Below, in pieces: positions 9,616 to 20,795 of a DNA stretch of 64,000 nt (its first letter is position 1; every line of letters starts with the position of its first letter). The notes under the pieces were generated by a model, which was not told the DNA's origin, made no database searches, and worked only from the letters and a program-made list of their open reading frames with translations. Source of the stretch: Longimicrobium terrae (lineage in GTDB: Bacteria; Gemmatimonadota; Gemmatimonadetes; Longimicrobiales; Longimicrobiaceae); NCBI RefSeq assembly GCF_014202995.1, contig NZ_JACHIA010000004.1, positions 62,001 to 126,000 of the forward strand, in the 5' to 3' direction. The position numbers and the translations under genes were made by a program.

Positions 9616-9656
9616 GTGCCCGGTGCCGTTCTGGCGCCGGGCACTTCTTTTTTTTG
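9616..9656 (+). terminator. Rho-independent terminator
   Basis: Inverted repeat GTGCCCGG (9616-9623) with CCGGGCAC (9637-9644), followed by TTCTTTTTTTT. Confidence 0.85.
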
Positions 9657-9689
9657 ACGAGATCGGGCGTGGGGCGGATTGTACCACCA

Positions 9690-9880
9690 GTTCACGCGGA
9701 GGACGCGGGGGTGGCGGAGGTGCGCGGGGGAACTGATGGGGAGCTGGATGCCGGAGCGCCAACCCCGGTTCTCTGATCCGCCTCCTCCTCTGCTGCTCTG
9801 TGTCTCTGCGTGAGGTCCTTGTCCGTTGCGGTTCCCCCGCGTTCCCCCCGCCACCCCCGCGCACCTCCGCGTGAGGGCTG
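9690..9880. repeat. Degenerate dispersed GC-rich repeats in a gene-free gap
   Basis: The gap 9592-10041 has no gene. It contains CACGCGGAGGACGCGGGGG (from about 9693) and, in the opposite sense, CCCCCGCGCACCTCCGCGTG (about 9854-9873). The same wording recurs near 18600-18640. These look like short dispersed intergenic repeats. Confidence 0.5.
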
Positions 9881-9937
9881 TTGGTGTTTCGTGTTGATGT
9901 TCCGCCGGCCGCTTCCGGCGCGTCCATTCCGACCCGT

Positions 9938-9966
9938 TGCCCCAAATCACACAACCCATTACATTT
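9938..9966 (+). promoter_or_regulatory. Sigma-70-type promoter of rpmE
   Basis: TTGCCC at 9938-9943, exactly 17 nt, then TACATT at 9961-9966. The rpmE ATG is 76 nt downstream, leaving a short leader. Confidence 0.6.
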
Positions 9967-10041
9967 GCTGTTTGCCCGACCGCTCGGAGGATGCTCCGGG
10001 GACGGTCGGATGACCGAAACTACGGAATCAGGTGGTGCGCC

Positions 10042-10248
10042 ATGAAGGCCGATCTACATCCCAAGTACGAGACCGCAAACGTGAACTGCGCGTGCGGCAA
10101 CACCTTCCAGACGCGCACCACCAAGGGTGACATCAGCGTCGACGTCTGCAGCCAGTGCCACCCGTACTACACGGGCAAGCAGAAGCTGATGGACACGGCG
10201 GGCCGCGTGGAGCGGTTCCGGCAGCGCTACGCCACCGCCGAGAAGTAA
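10042..10248 (+). CDS. rpmE: 50S ribosomal protein L31, zinc-binding type
   Basis: 68 aa beginning [22 protein letters not shown]. It has the four zinc ligands of the C+ form: Cys16, Cys18, Cys36 and Cys39 ([12 protein letters not shown]). It is a component of the large ribosomal subunit near the central protuberance. The gene has its own promoter and terminator and directly precedes prfA, an arrangement seen in many bacteria. C+ L31 is commonly replaced by a C- paralogue under zinc limitation; no paralogue is in this window. Confidence 0.95.
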   Translation: MKADLHPKYETANVNCACGNTFQTRTTKGDISVDVCSQCHPYYTGKQKLMDTAGRVERFRQRYATAEK

Positions 10249-10256
10249 GCCGCAGC

Positions 10257-10286
10257 GAGAGAGCCGGGGTTCTGCCCCGGCTCTCC
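10257..10286 (+). terminator. Terminator after rpmE
   Basis: GAGAGCCGGGG / CCCCGGCTCTC hairpin just after the rpmE stop. Only a weak T tract follows. Confidence 0.6.
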
Positions 10287-10353
10287 GAGTATTCTGCTCC
10301 AAGCCAGCGCGGAGGCCACCTGCCTTACCGCGCGTTCGTCCGTACCACGGTTC

Positions 10354-11420
<1,067 letters not shown>

Positions 11421-11424
<4 letters not shown>

Positions 11425-12299
11425 CGCAGCCGCGGCGGTGGACCGTGGTGGAGATGATCAAATCCACCGCGGAGTACCTGGCGGGGAAGAATTTTCACAA
11501 CCCGCGGCTGAACGCCGAGCTGCTGCTGGCGGGAATGCTGGGCCTGAAGCGCCTGGACCTGTATCTTCAGCACGACCGGCCGCTGACCCCGGAAGAGCTG
11601 GACGAGTTTCGCTCCCGCCTGCGAAGGCGTGCGCGGCGGGAGCCGTTGCAGTACATTGACGGAACCGCGGCCTTTCGTGACCTTGTGCTGCACGTGGACG
11701 GCCGGGTGCTGATCCCCCGGCCGGAAACGGAAGTCCTTGTCCAGCACGTGCTTGACTGGGCGGCGAAGCGGGCGGGGGAAGAGCGGGCGCTGTCCGCGGT
11801 GGATCTGGGGACCGGGTCGGGCGCCATCGCCCTGGCCCTGGCGACGGAGGGTCCGTTCCGCCGGGTGGTGGCCACGGACGTGGACAGGGACACGCTGCGG
11901 GCCGCGCGCGACAACCACGGGCGCACCGCCCCGGAGTCGCCGGTGGAGTTCCGCCCGGGCGACCTGTGGCGCGCGGTGGGGGACGAACGGTTCGACGTCG
12001 TGGTGAGCAATCCGCCCTACATCGGGGAGGACGAGCGCGCCGCGATGGACACCGAGGTGGTGGACTGGGAGCCCGCGGGCGCCCTGTTCGCCGGGCCCGA
12101 CGGACTGCGCGTGATCCGCCCGCTGGTGGCGGGGGCGGCGGACCACCTGGAAGAGGGCGGGCTGCTGGCCCTGGAAATGGGCGCGGCGCAGGGCGCGGCC
12201 GTGTGCCGGCTGATCGAGCAAACCAACGCCTTCGGCCCCGCGCGGGTGCTGCCGGATCTGGCCGGCCGTGACCGCGTGGTGCTGGCCGAACGGCGATGA
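11421..12299 (+). CDS. prmC: Release-factor glutamine N5-methyltransferase
   Basis: 292 aa including the GTG start at 11421, which overlaps the prfA stop. The N-terminal helical domain (STAEYLAGKNFHNPRLNAELLLAGML) is followed by the SAM-binding fold with DLGTGSGAIALALA. The catalytic NPPY motif is at residues 197-200 (VVSNPPYIGEDE). It methylates the glutamine of the GGQ motif in RF1/RF2. Gene order prfA-prmC is widely conserved. Its stop overlaps the next start in ATGA. Confidence 0.95.
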
Positions 12300-12673
12300 A
12301 CAGGAATACGGGGATGGAGCTGATCTGGGACCGGGCCCGCGAAGTGGGCCGGATGATTGCGCAGAGCAGCGAGTACGGCGCCATGAAGCGCGCCGGACAG
12401 ATGCTGAACGACGACCGCGAAGCCGTCACGCGGCTGAACCGCCTGCAGGAGATGGAGGCGGGGTTTGCCCGCGCCATCCAGAGCGGCACCGAGCCGCCGG
12501 TGGAGCAGCAGCAGGAATTCGAGCAGCTGGTGGGCGAGGTGCAGGTGATGCCCGCCTACCAGGCGTACGAGGCCGCGCGCGGCAACCTGGACCGGCTGAT
12601 GATGCGGGTGCAGGAAGAGATCGAGAAGGGGATCCAGGCGGGGGAGCAGAGCCGCATCATCCTCTCCTCGTGA
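12296..12673 (+). CDS. YlbF/YmcA-family protein
   Basis: 125 aa, helical: WDRAREVGRMIAQSSEYGAMKRAGQMLNDDREAVTRLNRLQEME, then EFEQLVGEVQVMPAYQAYEAARGNLDRLMMRVQEEI. The spacing of helices and the phrase MPAYQAYEAARGNL match YlbF/YmcA (RicF/RicA), which in Bacillus form the Y-complex with YaaT and affect RNase Y-dependent mRNA maturation. Partner genes are not in the window, so the role here is inferred only from family. It overlaps prmC by 4 nt. Confidence 0.75.
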   Translation: MNRNTGMELIWDRAREVGRMIAQSSEYGAMKRAGQMLNDDREAVTRLNRLQEMEAGFARAIQSGTEPPVEQQQEFEQLVGEVQVMPAYQAYEAARGNLDRLMMRVQEEIEKGIQAGEQSRIILSS

Positions 12674-12689
12674 ACGGCGCCCCCAGGGA

Positions 12690-13373
12690 ATGAAGATCCA
12701 GCCCAGCGCCTGGCGCGAGCAGGGGACGCGCCTGCTGAACCCCCTGCTGGAACTTTTCGTCCGCTCGGGGCTCTCACCCAACGTCATCACCACCATCGGG
12801 TTTCTGGTGACGGCGGGGGCGGGCGTGTCGTTCTTCTTTGGACGGCTGCAGCTTGGCGGCCTGCTGGTGCTGCTGGGCGGGCTGTTTGACGTGATCGACG
12901 GATACGTGGCCCGCAAGCGCGGGCTCAGCACCGTCTTCGGATCGTTCTACGACAGCACGCTGGACCGGATCAGCGAGGTCGTGGTGCTGCTGGGCGTGCT
13001 GTCGCTGTACAACGGCGACTATCCCACGCTGGGCGAGCCGTGGATGGTGTACGTGGTGGCCTCGGCGCTGGCCGGGTCGCTGCTGGTGTCGTATACCCGG
13101 GCCCGCGCGGAGGGGCTGGGCATCGACTGCCGGGTGGGGCTCATGCAGCGCGCGGAGCGCATTCTGCTGCTGGGCATCGCCACGCTGTTCTTCGGCAGCT
13201 GGAAGGACGGCGTGGTGCTGACGTGGGTGATGATCGTCATGGCGGTCACCACCAACCTGACGGCACTGTACCGCATCTACTGGGTTTACCAACACACCCG
13301 GGCCACCGCGGCCCCGCCCCCGGCGACGCCGAAGCGGAGCCAGGCCAAATCACCTGTAAAAGGGTCTTTCTGA
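12690..13373 (+). CDS. CDP-alcohol phosphatidyltransferase, likely phosphatidylinositol-phosphate synthase type
   Basis: 227 aa integral membrane enzyme. The CDP-OH signature is complete: Asp67, Asp70-Gly71, Ala74-Arg75, Gly84, Asp88 and Asp92 (from DVIDGYVARKRG). It joins a CDP-activated lipid to an alcohol phosphate. The next gene, 2 nt away, is inositol-3-phosphate synthase, so inositol phosphate is the probable acceptor and the product a phosphatidylinositol phosphate (inference from neighbour). A PgsA-like glycerophosphate enzyme is the alternative. Hydrophobic stretches around 33-66 and 95-200 fit the multi-helix membrane fold. Confidence 0.8.
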   Translation: MKIQPSAWREQGTRLLNPLLELFVRSGLSPNVITTIGFLVTAGAGVSFFFGRLQLGGLLVLLGGLFDVIDGYVARKRGLSTVFGSFYDSTLDRISEVVVLLGVLSLYNGDYPTLGEPWMVYVVASALAGSLLVSYTRARAEGLGIDCRVGLMQRAERILLLGIATLFFGSWKDGVVLTWVMIVMAVTTNLTALYRIYWVYQHTRATAAPPPATPKRSQAKSPVKGSF

Positions 13374-13375
13374 TC

Positions 13376-14722
13376 GTGCGGAACGAACAGCACTCGCCGC
13401 GTCCCTCGGAGGGGCGCCTCGGCATCCTGCTCCCCGGGCTGGGAGCCGTGAGCACCACCTTCATCGCCGGCGTCGAGCTGGTGCGGCGCGGCATCTCGCG
13501 CCCCATCGGCAGCGTCACCCAGATGGGCACCATCCGCCTGGGCAAGCGCACGGAAGGCCGTGTGCCCCGCATTCAGGACTTCGTGCCGCTGGCGTCGCTG
13601 AACGACGTCGTGTTCGGCGCGTGGGACCCGTTCCCCGCCAACGCGTACGAGAGCGCGCTGGTGAGCGGGGTGCTGAACCGGCATGAGCACATCGAGCCGA
13701 TCGCCGACTTCCTGATGGGCATCGAGCCCATGAAGGCGGTGTTCGACCAGAACTACGTCAAGAAGCTGGAGGGCACGCACGTCAAGCCCGGCACCAGCAA
13801 GCGCGCGTGGGCCGAGGCGCTGCGGGAGGACATCCGCACCTTCAAGGCCGAGAAGGGGTGCGACCGCCTGGTGATGGTGTGGTGCGGCAGCACCGAGATC
13901 TACATCAAGCAGAGCGAGATCCACCAGACGATCGAGGCGTTCGAGGCGGCCATCGACGCCGACCATCCGGACGTCGCCCCGTCCATGCTGTACGCCTACG
14001 CGGCCATCATGGAAGGCGTTCCGTACGCCAACGGCGCGCCCAACCTGTCGGTGGACTTCCCGGCGCTGATGAAGCTGGCCGAAGAGCGCGGCGTGCCCAT
14101 TGCCGGCAAGGACTTCAAGACCGGGCAGACGCTGATGAAGACCATCATCGCGCCGGGGCTCAAGGCGCGCATGCTGGGGCTGGACGGCTGGTTCAGCACC
14201 AACATCCTGGGCAACCGGGACGGCGAGGTGCTGGACGATCCGGGCTCGTTCAAGACCAAGGAAGAAAGCAAGCTGTCGGTGCTGGAGCACATCCTTCAGC
14301 CCGCCACCTATCCGGAGCTGTACGGCAAGTTCAGCCACGTGGTGCGGATCAACTACTATCCGCCGCGCGGCGACGCCAAGGAAGGGTGGGACAGCATCGA
14401 CATCCGCGGGTGGCTGGATTACCCGATGCAGATCAAGGTGGACTTCCTGTGCCGCGACAGCATCCTGGCCGCGCCCATCGTGCTGGACCTGGCGCTGTTC
14501 CTGGACCTGGCCTCGCGCGCGGGGATGGGCGGCATTCAGGAGTGGCTGTCGTTCTACCTCAAGAGCCCGCTGGCGGCCGAGGGGCTGTATCCGGAGCACG
14601 ACCTGTTCATTCAGCAGATGAAGCTGAAGAACACGCTGCGCTGGATGATGGGCGAGGACCAGATCACGCACCTGGGGCTGGACTACTACCTCGAGGACGC
14701 GAACACGATGGCCGGGGTCTGA
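13376..14722 (+). CDS. Inositol-3-phosphate synthase
   Basis: 448 aa from a GTG at 13376 (preceded by AAAAGGG), two bases after the phosphatidyltransferase stop. The frame is open farther upstream, but homology begins at GRLGILLPGLGAVSTTFIAGVELV, the NAD-binding loop. Other family blocks are KRAWAEALREDI, SMLYAYAAIMEGVPYANGAPNLSVD, IAGKDFKTGQTLMKTIIAPGLKARMLGL and NILGNRDGEVLDDPGSFKTKEESK. It converts glucose-6-phosphate to inositol-3-phosphate with transient NAD+ reduction. The pair suggests inositol phospholipid synthesis. A strong terminator follows. Confidence 0.93.
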   Translation: MRNEQHSPRPSEGRLGILLPGLGAVSTTFIAGVELVRRGISRPIGSVTQMGTIRLGKRTEGRVPRIQDFVPLASLNDVVFGAWDPFPANAYESALVSGVLNRHEHIEPIADFLMGIEPMKAVFDQNYVKKLEGTHVKPGTSKRAWAEALREDIRTFKAEKGCDRLVMVWCGSTEIYIKQSEIHQTIEAFEAAIDADHPDVAPSMLYAYAAIMEGVPYANGAPNLSVDFPALMKLAEERGVPIAGKDFKTGQTLMKTIIAPGLKARMLGLDGWFSTNILGNRDGEVLDDPGSFKTKEESKLSVLEHILQPATYPELYGKFSHVVRINYYPPRGDAKEGWDSIDIRGWLDYPMQIKVDFLCRDSILAAPIVLDLALFLDLASRAGMGGIQEWLSFYLKSPLAAEGLYPEHDLFIQQMKLKNTLRWMMGEDQITHLGLDYYLEDANTMAGV

Positions 14723-14750
14723 GGACTTCGCCGGCGTGAGGGATGGATGA

Positions 14751-14786
14751 AGCCGGCCCCGCGCATGTCGCGGGGCCGGCTTTTTT
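14751..14786 (+). terminator. Rho-independent terminator after inositol-phosphate synthase
   Basis: AGCCGGCCCCGCG (14751-14763) pairs with CGCGGGGCCGGCT (14769-14781), followed by TTTTTT. Confidence 0.9.
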
Positions 14787-14788
14787 AG

Positions 14789-14860
14789 GGGAAGTGCGTG
14801 AGTGCGGGGTGCGTGAGTGCGTTAGTGCGAGGGAAGGGGAGTACGAGAGTACGAGAGTGG
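14789..14860 (+). repeat. Partial copy of the 6.7-kb intergenic repeat
   Basis: AGGGGAAGTGCGTGAGTGCG, then GGGTGCGTGAGTGCG, matches the left end of the repeat at 6711-6755 in the same orientation. The gap 14861-15107 holds no gene that I can support. Confidence 0.6.
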
Positions 14861-15107
14861 GGGGCGGATGTGCTCGGGGCCGGCAGGGATCGGCGCGGCG
14901 GCAGGCGGGGAGCCCTCACCCCGCGTGCTGCGCACGGCGACCCTCTCCCACGAACAGATGTGGGAGAGGGGGCACACCCCAGTTCGGCGCGGGACGAGAA
15001 TGTGGCGCGCGGGGCGGTTCTCGGTCCGGCGGTTGAAACCGCGCCTCGAAATACACGAAGTCCGCCTCCGCGGACTGCGCCCGAGAGATGGTCGCCACTC
15101 CCCAGGC

Positions 15108-15386
15108 AGTTGAAGCCCCGAACCGGACGCGCCAGCGGCCGGTGTCGGGGGTTCCCGCTGTTTGAGCGGCGGATTCATTCGCTCAGGACAGTGTCGGCGC
15201 GGGCCAAACCCCGCTCTCCGCGCCGAACCCGCGGCCCCGTCCCAACCCTCCCCCAGTCTTTTTTGGGGGAGGGTGGGCCGGTGGTGCCGGCCCGGGTGGG
15301 GGCCGCCCGCGAAGCCCGCCACGCACACCGAGCCCCTTCTTTTCGCACTCACGCACCCAGCACCCCGCACTCACGCACTTCCGTTT
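15108..15386 (-). repeat. Dispersed intergenic repeat, inverted copy B
   Basis: Reverse-complement match to 6716-7002: GTTGAAGCCCCGAACCGG, CGCTGTTTGAGCGGCGGATT, the CCCTCCCCC/GGGGGAGGG hairpin near 15247-15275, and CGCACTCACGCACTT at the right end. The repeat runs right up to the TTG start of the next gene. Confidence 0.75.
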
Positions 15387-16041
15387 GTCTGACACTTTTC
15401 TGACCCTCGCCACGCCCGCGGAGGCGCAGTTCCGGGAAAAGGCCTCCACCTTTCTGGCCCTCGCCGCGCCCGCCGCCAGCGAGGCCCAGGCGCGGGCCGT
15501 GCTGGCCGCGCGTGAGAAGCTGCACTGGGACGCCACCCACAACTGCTCCGCCTGGCTGATGCGCGACGGCGTGCGGCGCGCCAACGACGCGGGCGAGCCC
15601 GGCGGCAGCGCCGGCGCCCCCATCCTGGCCGCCATCGAGGGCGCGGGCGTCACGGACTGCATCGTCATCGTCACGCGCTGGTACGGCGGAACCAAGCTGG
15701 GCGTGGGCGGGCTGGTGCGCGCGTACGGCGACGCGGCCGCGCAGGCACTGCAGGCGGCGCCGCGGCTGCGGGGAACGTACGCCGAGCGGCTGGCCATCCC
15801 CTACGCGTACGCGCACACGGCGGCGGTCATGCGGGCGGTGGAGCGCGCGGGGGCGGAGGAAATGGAGCACGGATACGCGGAGGGCGGCAGCGCCGGAATC
15901 ATCCGCGTTTCCGTGCCGCGGGGCCGTGTGGCGGCGCTTGTGGACGAGCTCAGGGAGGCGACGGCGGGCTCCGTGACGCCGGAGCGGGAGGGCGAAACGA
16001 CCCTGTATCGGAACGCGGACTCCGGATCGGCGTATTCCTAG
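15385..16041 (+). CDS. IMPACT/YigZ-family protein
   Basis: 218 aa. The family signature is clear: FREKASTFLALAAPA, AAREKLHWDATHNCSAWLM, NDAGEPGGSAGAPILAAIEG and IVTRWYGGTKLGVGGLVRAYGDAA. The C-terminal half (PYAYAHTAAVMRAVE) matches the DUF1949-type domain. YigZ relatives are linked to translation control and dipeptide processing, but the biochemical role is not settled. The start is a TTG at 15385 with no Shine-Dalgarno, directly at the edge of a dispersed repeat, so the native start region may have been altered by the repeat insertion. Confidence 0.85.
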   Translation: MSDTFLTLATPAEAQFREKASTFLALAAPAASEAQARAVLAAREKLHWDATHNCSAWLMRDGVRRANDAGEPGGSAGAPILAAIEGAGVTDCIVIVTRWYGGTKLGVGGLVRAYGDAAAQALQAAPRLRGTYAERLAIPYAYAHTAAVMRAVERAGAEEMEHGYAEGGSAGIIRVSVPRGRVAALVDELREATAGSVTPEREGETTLYRNADSGSAYS

Positions 16042-16139
16042 CCGTACCCGTTCCGCGCTGGTTTGCGGAACCCACACTTTCCGTACCGGCCGCGCCTCGC
16101 GGCCGATTCGCGCCCGCAGGACCTGAAGGAGAACCACGG

Positions 16140-16532
16140 ATGGATGGAGCCGTGCTCGCCGAGCCGATCATGGAGCGGTTGAGGAAACGCAATCCCGCGT
16201 ACAACGAAACCGCCTACCTTTTCCTTCTCGCCGCCCTTCACTTCACCATTGAGCGCGCGGGAGAGGCCCGGCACATCACCGGCCGCGAGCTGGCCGAAGG
16301 GTGCCGCGACTTGGCTATGGAGCGGTTCGGGCTCATGGCCCGCAGCGTCCTGGAGTTCTGGGGCATCCGCTCCACCCGCGACCTGGGCGAAATCGTGTTC
16401 GCTCTGGTGGAGTGCGGCGTGCTGGTGAAGCAGGACGGCGACTGCGTCCACGACTTCGAGGACGTGTTCTGCTTTTGCGAAGCGTTCGAGAACAACTATC
16501 CCTGGTGCGCGCCCCGGGAACTGCAGACCTGA
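16140..16532 (+). CDS. Minf_1886-family conserved protein
   Basis: 130 aa. Segments YNETAYLFLLAALHFTIERAG, RHITGRELAEGCRDLAMERFGLMARSVLEFWGIRSTRDLGEIVFALVE and DFEDVFCFCEAFENNY match a small conserved family in Planctomycetes, Verrucomicrobia and allied phyla. Function is unknown. It is acidic and soluble, with no signal or membrane segment. AAGGAGAACC shortly upstream of the ATG serves as ribosome binding site. Confidence 0.65.
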   Translation: MDGAVLAEPIMERLRKRNPAYNETAYLFLLAALHFTIERAGEARHITGRELAEGCRDLAMERFGLMARSVLEFWGIRSTRDLGEIVFALVECGVLVKQDGDCVHDFEDVFCFCEAFENNYPWCAPRELQT

Positions 16533-16689
16533 TCCGCCGGTTCGTCCTCCCCAAAACACCCGCTCTCCGGGCGGGGATCTGGCACCATCCATGGAACAGC
16601 CCTTGCGGCGCCCCGCCACGTCCGCGTGCGAGGGCGCACCGGCTCGGCGACCGTGGGTGGGTGGGAACCTGAGGGGGAGGGGACGTGCC

Positions 16690-16887
16690 ATGCCGGACGA
16701 GCGCGAGTTTCCGCAGTGCCGCAAGTGCGACGAAGGCGTTCTGCTGCCGCTTTCGGACTACGGCCGCGAAGGGGCACCCATCACCTACAAGGCCTGGGTG
16801 TGCACCAACCCGGAGTGCGGCTTCAACATCCGCATCGACAACGGCGAAATCAGCTTCGGCCGCACCATCGGCCAGAGCTTCAAGTAG
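16690..16887 (+). CDS. Small zinc-ribbon-like protein
   Basis: 65 aa from the ATG at 16690, preceded by GGGGGAGGGGA. Two cysteine pairs, C10-x2-C13 and C38-x4-C43, flank a short beta segment (ITYKAWVCTNPECGFNIRI), giving a plausible zinc ribbon. It could bind nucleic acid or protein. No family is identified. The reading frame extends upstream, but the Met with the good ribosome binding site is chosen. Confidence 0.6.
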   Translation: MPDEREFPQCRKCDEGVLLPLSDYGREGAPITYKAWVCTNPECGFNIRIDNGEISFGRTIGQSFK

Positions 16888-16906
16888 CCGGGCCCCATCC
16901 GTCGAC

Positions 16907-16942
16907 AGCCCACGGCGCCCACCGGTGCCGTGGGCTTTCTCT
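16907..16942 (+). terminator. Terminator hairpin
   Basis: AGCCCACGGC (16907-16916) pairs with GCCGTGGGCT (16927-16936), followed by TTCTCTC. Confidence 0.7.
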
Positions 16943-16961
16943 CATCCACCGGCGCCTGTTC

Positions 16962-18491
16962 ATGTCCCGTTTCAGTGGATCCACCGACGTCCCCGTTCTG
17001 ACCGCGGACGAGATGCGCGCGTGGGATTCGTCGACCATCCGGCGCACCGGCATTCCCGAGCGCGTGCTGATGGAAACCGCCGCCCGCGCCGCCGCTTCCG
17101 TGGTCGATCGCCTGTATCCCCATGGACGCGTCGCGGTCGCCGTGGGGAGCGGCAACAACGGCGGCGATGCGCTGGTGCTCGCGCGGACGCTGGCGGCGTG
17201 GGGGCGCGACGTGATCGCCGTCCAGGCGGGATCGCGGATGCCGGATGAGGCGCTGCTGCATGGATGGCGGATTCCGGTCGTTCCGGCGGAGGGCGCGGCG
17301 GAGGCGTTCGGCGGCGCGGCGACCATCGTGGATGGTCTGCTGGGGACGGGGGCGACCGGGGCGCCGCGCGAGGCGTACGCGCTTGTGATCCGCGCGATGA
17401 ACGATTCGGCGCGGCCGGTCGTGGCGCTGGACGGGCCCTCCGGCGTGGATCTGACGACGGGCGCCGCGCCGGGCGAGGCGGTTCGCGCGGCGGTGACGGT
17501 GACGTTCGGCGCCCCCAAGCGCGGGCTGCTCCTTTTTCCGGGACGCGGGCTCGCGGGGCGCATCGTGGCGGTGGAGGTTGGCTTTGCGCCGCGCGAGGGG
17601 GATGCGGCGCGGCTCATCACCCCCGCGTGGGCCCATCAACTTCTCCCCGCGGTGCCGCCGGATGCGCACAAGGGGCGGATGGGGCGCGTGGTGATCGTGG
17701 CCGGGCGCGCGGGGATGGCGGGCGCGTGCGTGCTGGCGGGGACGGGCGCGCTGCGGGCGGGGGCGGGGATGGCCGTCCTGGTGACGCCGGAGGCGAACCG
17801 CGTGATCGTACAGTCCGCGCTGCCGGAGGCGCTGTACACGGATCGCGACACGGCGGATGCGATGGAGGTGCAGCGGGGCGCCGCCGCCGTGGTCGCCGGC
17901 CCCGCGATGGGGACGGATGACGATTCGCTCGCCTTTCTGGATGCGATTGCGCGCGGGAGCGACGTGCCGCTGCTGTTGGACGCGGACGCGCTGACGCTGC
18001 TGGCGCGCGACCCCGGCCTGCGGGAGCGGATGGACCGGCCGCTGCTGCTGACTCCGCATCCCGGGGAGGCGGGCCGCCTGCTGTCATCGTCCATCAAGGA
18101 GATTACCGCCGATCCGTTTGCCGCCGCGGCCGCGCTGGCGGAGCGCTTCCGGTGCGCGGTGCTGCTGAAGGGAACGCCGTCGCTGGTGGCGGAAACGGGG
18201 CGGGGAACGCGGGTGAACGTCGCCGGGCATGCGGGGCTGGCGACGGGCGGCAACGGCGACGTACTGGGCGGGGTGATCGGCGCGCTGCTGGCGCGCGGGA
18301 TGGAGCCGGCGGACGCGGCGGCGGCGGGGCTGTACTTCAGCGGACGCGCGGCGGAACTCGCGGGTCGCGGCCGTGGCCTCTTGCCGACCGATGTGGCGGA
18401 CGTGCTCCCTGACGCGCTGCTGAAAGTTCCCGTTCCCGGAAGCAGCCTGAACCTGCCCGGGATTCTGCTGGATCTGCCGGCCGCGGTCTGA
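16962..18491 (+). CDS. Bifunctional NAD(P)HX epimerase / ADP-dependent NAD(P)HX dehydratase
   Basis: 509 aa fusion, the usual bacterial arrangement. The N-terminal YjeF_N epimerase domain (about 1-210) has TADEMRAWDSST, GSGNNGGDALVLARTLAAWG and LDGPSGVDLTTG. The C-terminal ribokinase-like dehydratase domain has KGRMGRVVIVAGRAGMAGACVLAGTGALRAGAGM, LLLTPHPGEAGRLL, AVLLKGTPSLVAETG and GLATGGNGDVLGGVIGALLARG. Together they repair hydrated NADH and NADPH. The ATG at 16962 gives normal length. A hairpin lies on each side, so the gene is probably transcribed alone. Confidence 0.93.
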   Translation: MSRFSGSTDVPVLTADEMRAWDSSTIRRTGIPERVLMETAARAAASVVDRLYPHGRVAVAVGSGNNGGDALVLARTLAAWGRDVIAVQAGSRMPDEALLHGWRIPVVPAEGAAEAFGGAATIVDGLLGTGATGAPREAYALVIRAMNDSARPVVALDGPSGVDLTTGAAPGEAVRAAVTVTFGAPKRGLLLFPGRGLAGRIVAVEVGFAPREGDAARLITPAWAHQLLPAVPPDAHKGRMGRVVIVAGRAGMAGACVLAGTGALRAGAGMAVLVTPEANRVIVQSALPEALYTDRDTADAMEVQRGAAAVVAGPAMGTDDDSLAFLDAIARGSDVPLLLDADALTLLARDPGLRERMDRPLLLTPHPGEAGRLLSSSIKEITADPFAAAAALAERFRCAVLLKGTPSLVAETGRGTRVNVAGHAGLATGGNGDVLGGVIGALLARGMEPADAAAAGLYFSGRAAELAGRGRGLLPTDVADVLPDALLKVPVPGSSLNLPGILLDLPAAV

Positions 18492-18547
18492 TCAAGGTCC
18501 GCGGCGCGGCCCGGGGCCTGGACCGGAGCGTTCGCGGCCTGCTGTCC

Positions 18548-18582
18548 AGCCCCGCTCCCGGGTTCGGGAGCGGGGCTTTCGT
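18548..18582 (+). terminator. Terminator hairpin
   Basis: AGCCCCGCTCCCG (18548-18560) pairs with CGGGAGCGGGGCT (18565-18577), then TTCG. The rest of the gap up to eno contains dispersed repeat wording (CCGCGCACCTCCGCC near 18604) and the eno promoter. Confidence 0.75.
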
Positions 18583-18697
18583 CATCCACCCTCCGCTGTT
18601 CCCCCGCGCACCTCCGCCAACCTCCGCGTCCTCCGCGTGAAACGGTGTTGCCGTTGTCCCGCCCCGCCATCGCGCGGGGCCGGGGAAAGCAAGGACG

Positions 18698-20374
<1,677 letters not shown>

Positions 20375-20390
20375 AAAAGCGGGGCGGGGG

Positions 20391-20419
20391 TTGACCGGAA
20401 CGGCTTTCAGGGCTACATT
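20391..20419 (+). promoter_or_regulatory. Sigma-70-type promoter of tRNA genes
   Basis: TTGACC at 20391-20396, a 17-nt spacer and TACATT at 20414-20419, ending 10 nt before the first base of the initiator tRNA. Confidence 0.75.
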
Positions 20420-20429
20420 CCGGTTCTGT

Positions 20430-20503
<74 letters not shown>

Positions 20504-20544
20504 TGCGGAAGCGGCCGGCACGACCGGCCCGATGTTTGTGGTTC

Positions 20545-20618
20545 GGCAGGGTAGCTCAGCTGGTTAGAGCGTACGACTCATAATCGTAAGGTCGGGGGTT
20601 CGAGTCCCCCCCCTGCTA
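20545..20618 (+). tRNA. tRNA-Met (CAU), elongator type
   Basis: 74 nt. Acceptor GGCAGGG pairs with CCCTGCT (G-U at the end), the anticodon loop is CTCATAA, and the T arm is GGGGGTTCGAGTCCCCC. It lacks the initiator features. A lysidine-modified tRNA-Ile2 with the same CAU anticodon cannot be fully excluded. Its 3' end marks the left border of the mobile element. Confidence 0.9.
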
Positions 20619-20629
20619 CTGGATATAAG

Positions 20630-20675
20630 CATAGGATACGCAACGGTTTACGTTGCGTATCCTATGTTCGTTTTT
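20630..20675 (+). terminator. Terminator after tRNAs
   Basis: A near-perfect stem, CATAGGATACGCAACG with CGTTGCGTATCCTATG (20651-20666), loop GTTTA, then TTCGTTTTT. It is unusually A+T-rich for this genome, perhaps because it belongs to the integrated element. Confidence 0.85.
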
Positions 20676-20795
20676 GTACACACGTTTCCCGCCAGTGTCA
20701 CAAACAGTGTTTATCCGGGCCCCGGAATCCAGCAGGAATTCCAAACTTTTCTTGGGCTGACGGGTGTCCACATTTCGGAGTGTCCGGTTGCCGCG

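Noticed and set aside
9672-9686. GGGGCGGATTGTACCA-like string shared with the mobC start region (about 41262-41277)
   Set aside because: Short match between unrelated contexts with no flanking similarity. Chance cannot be excluded.
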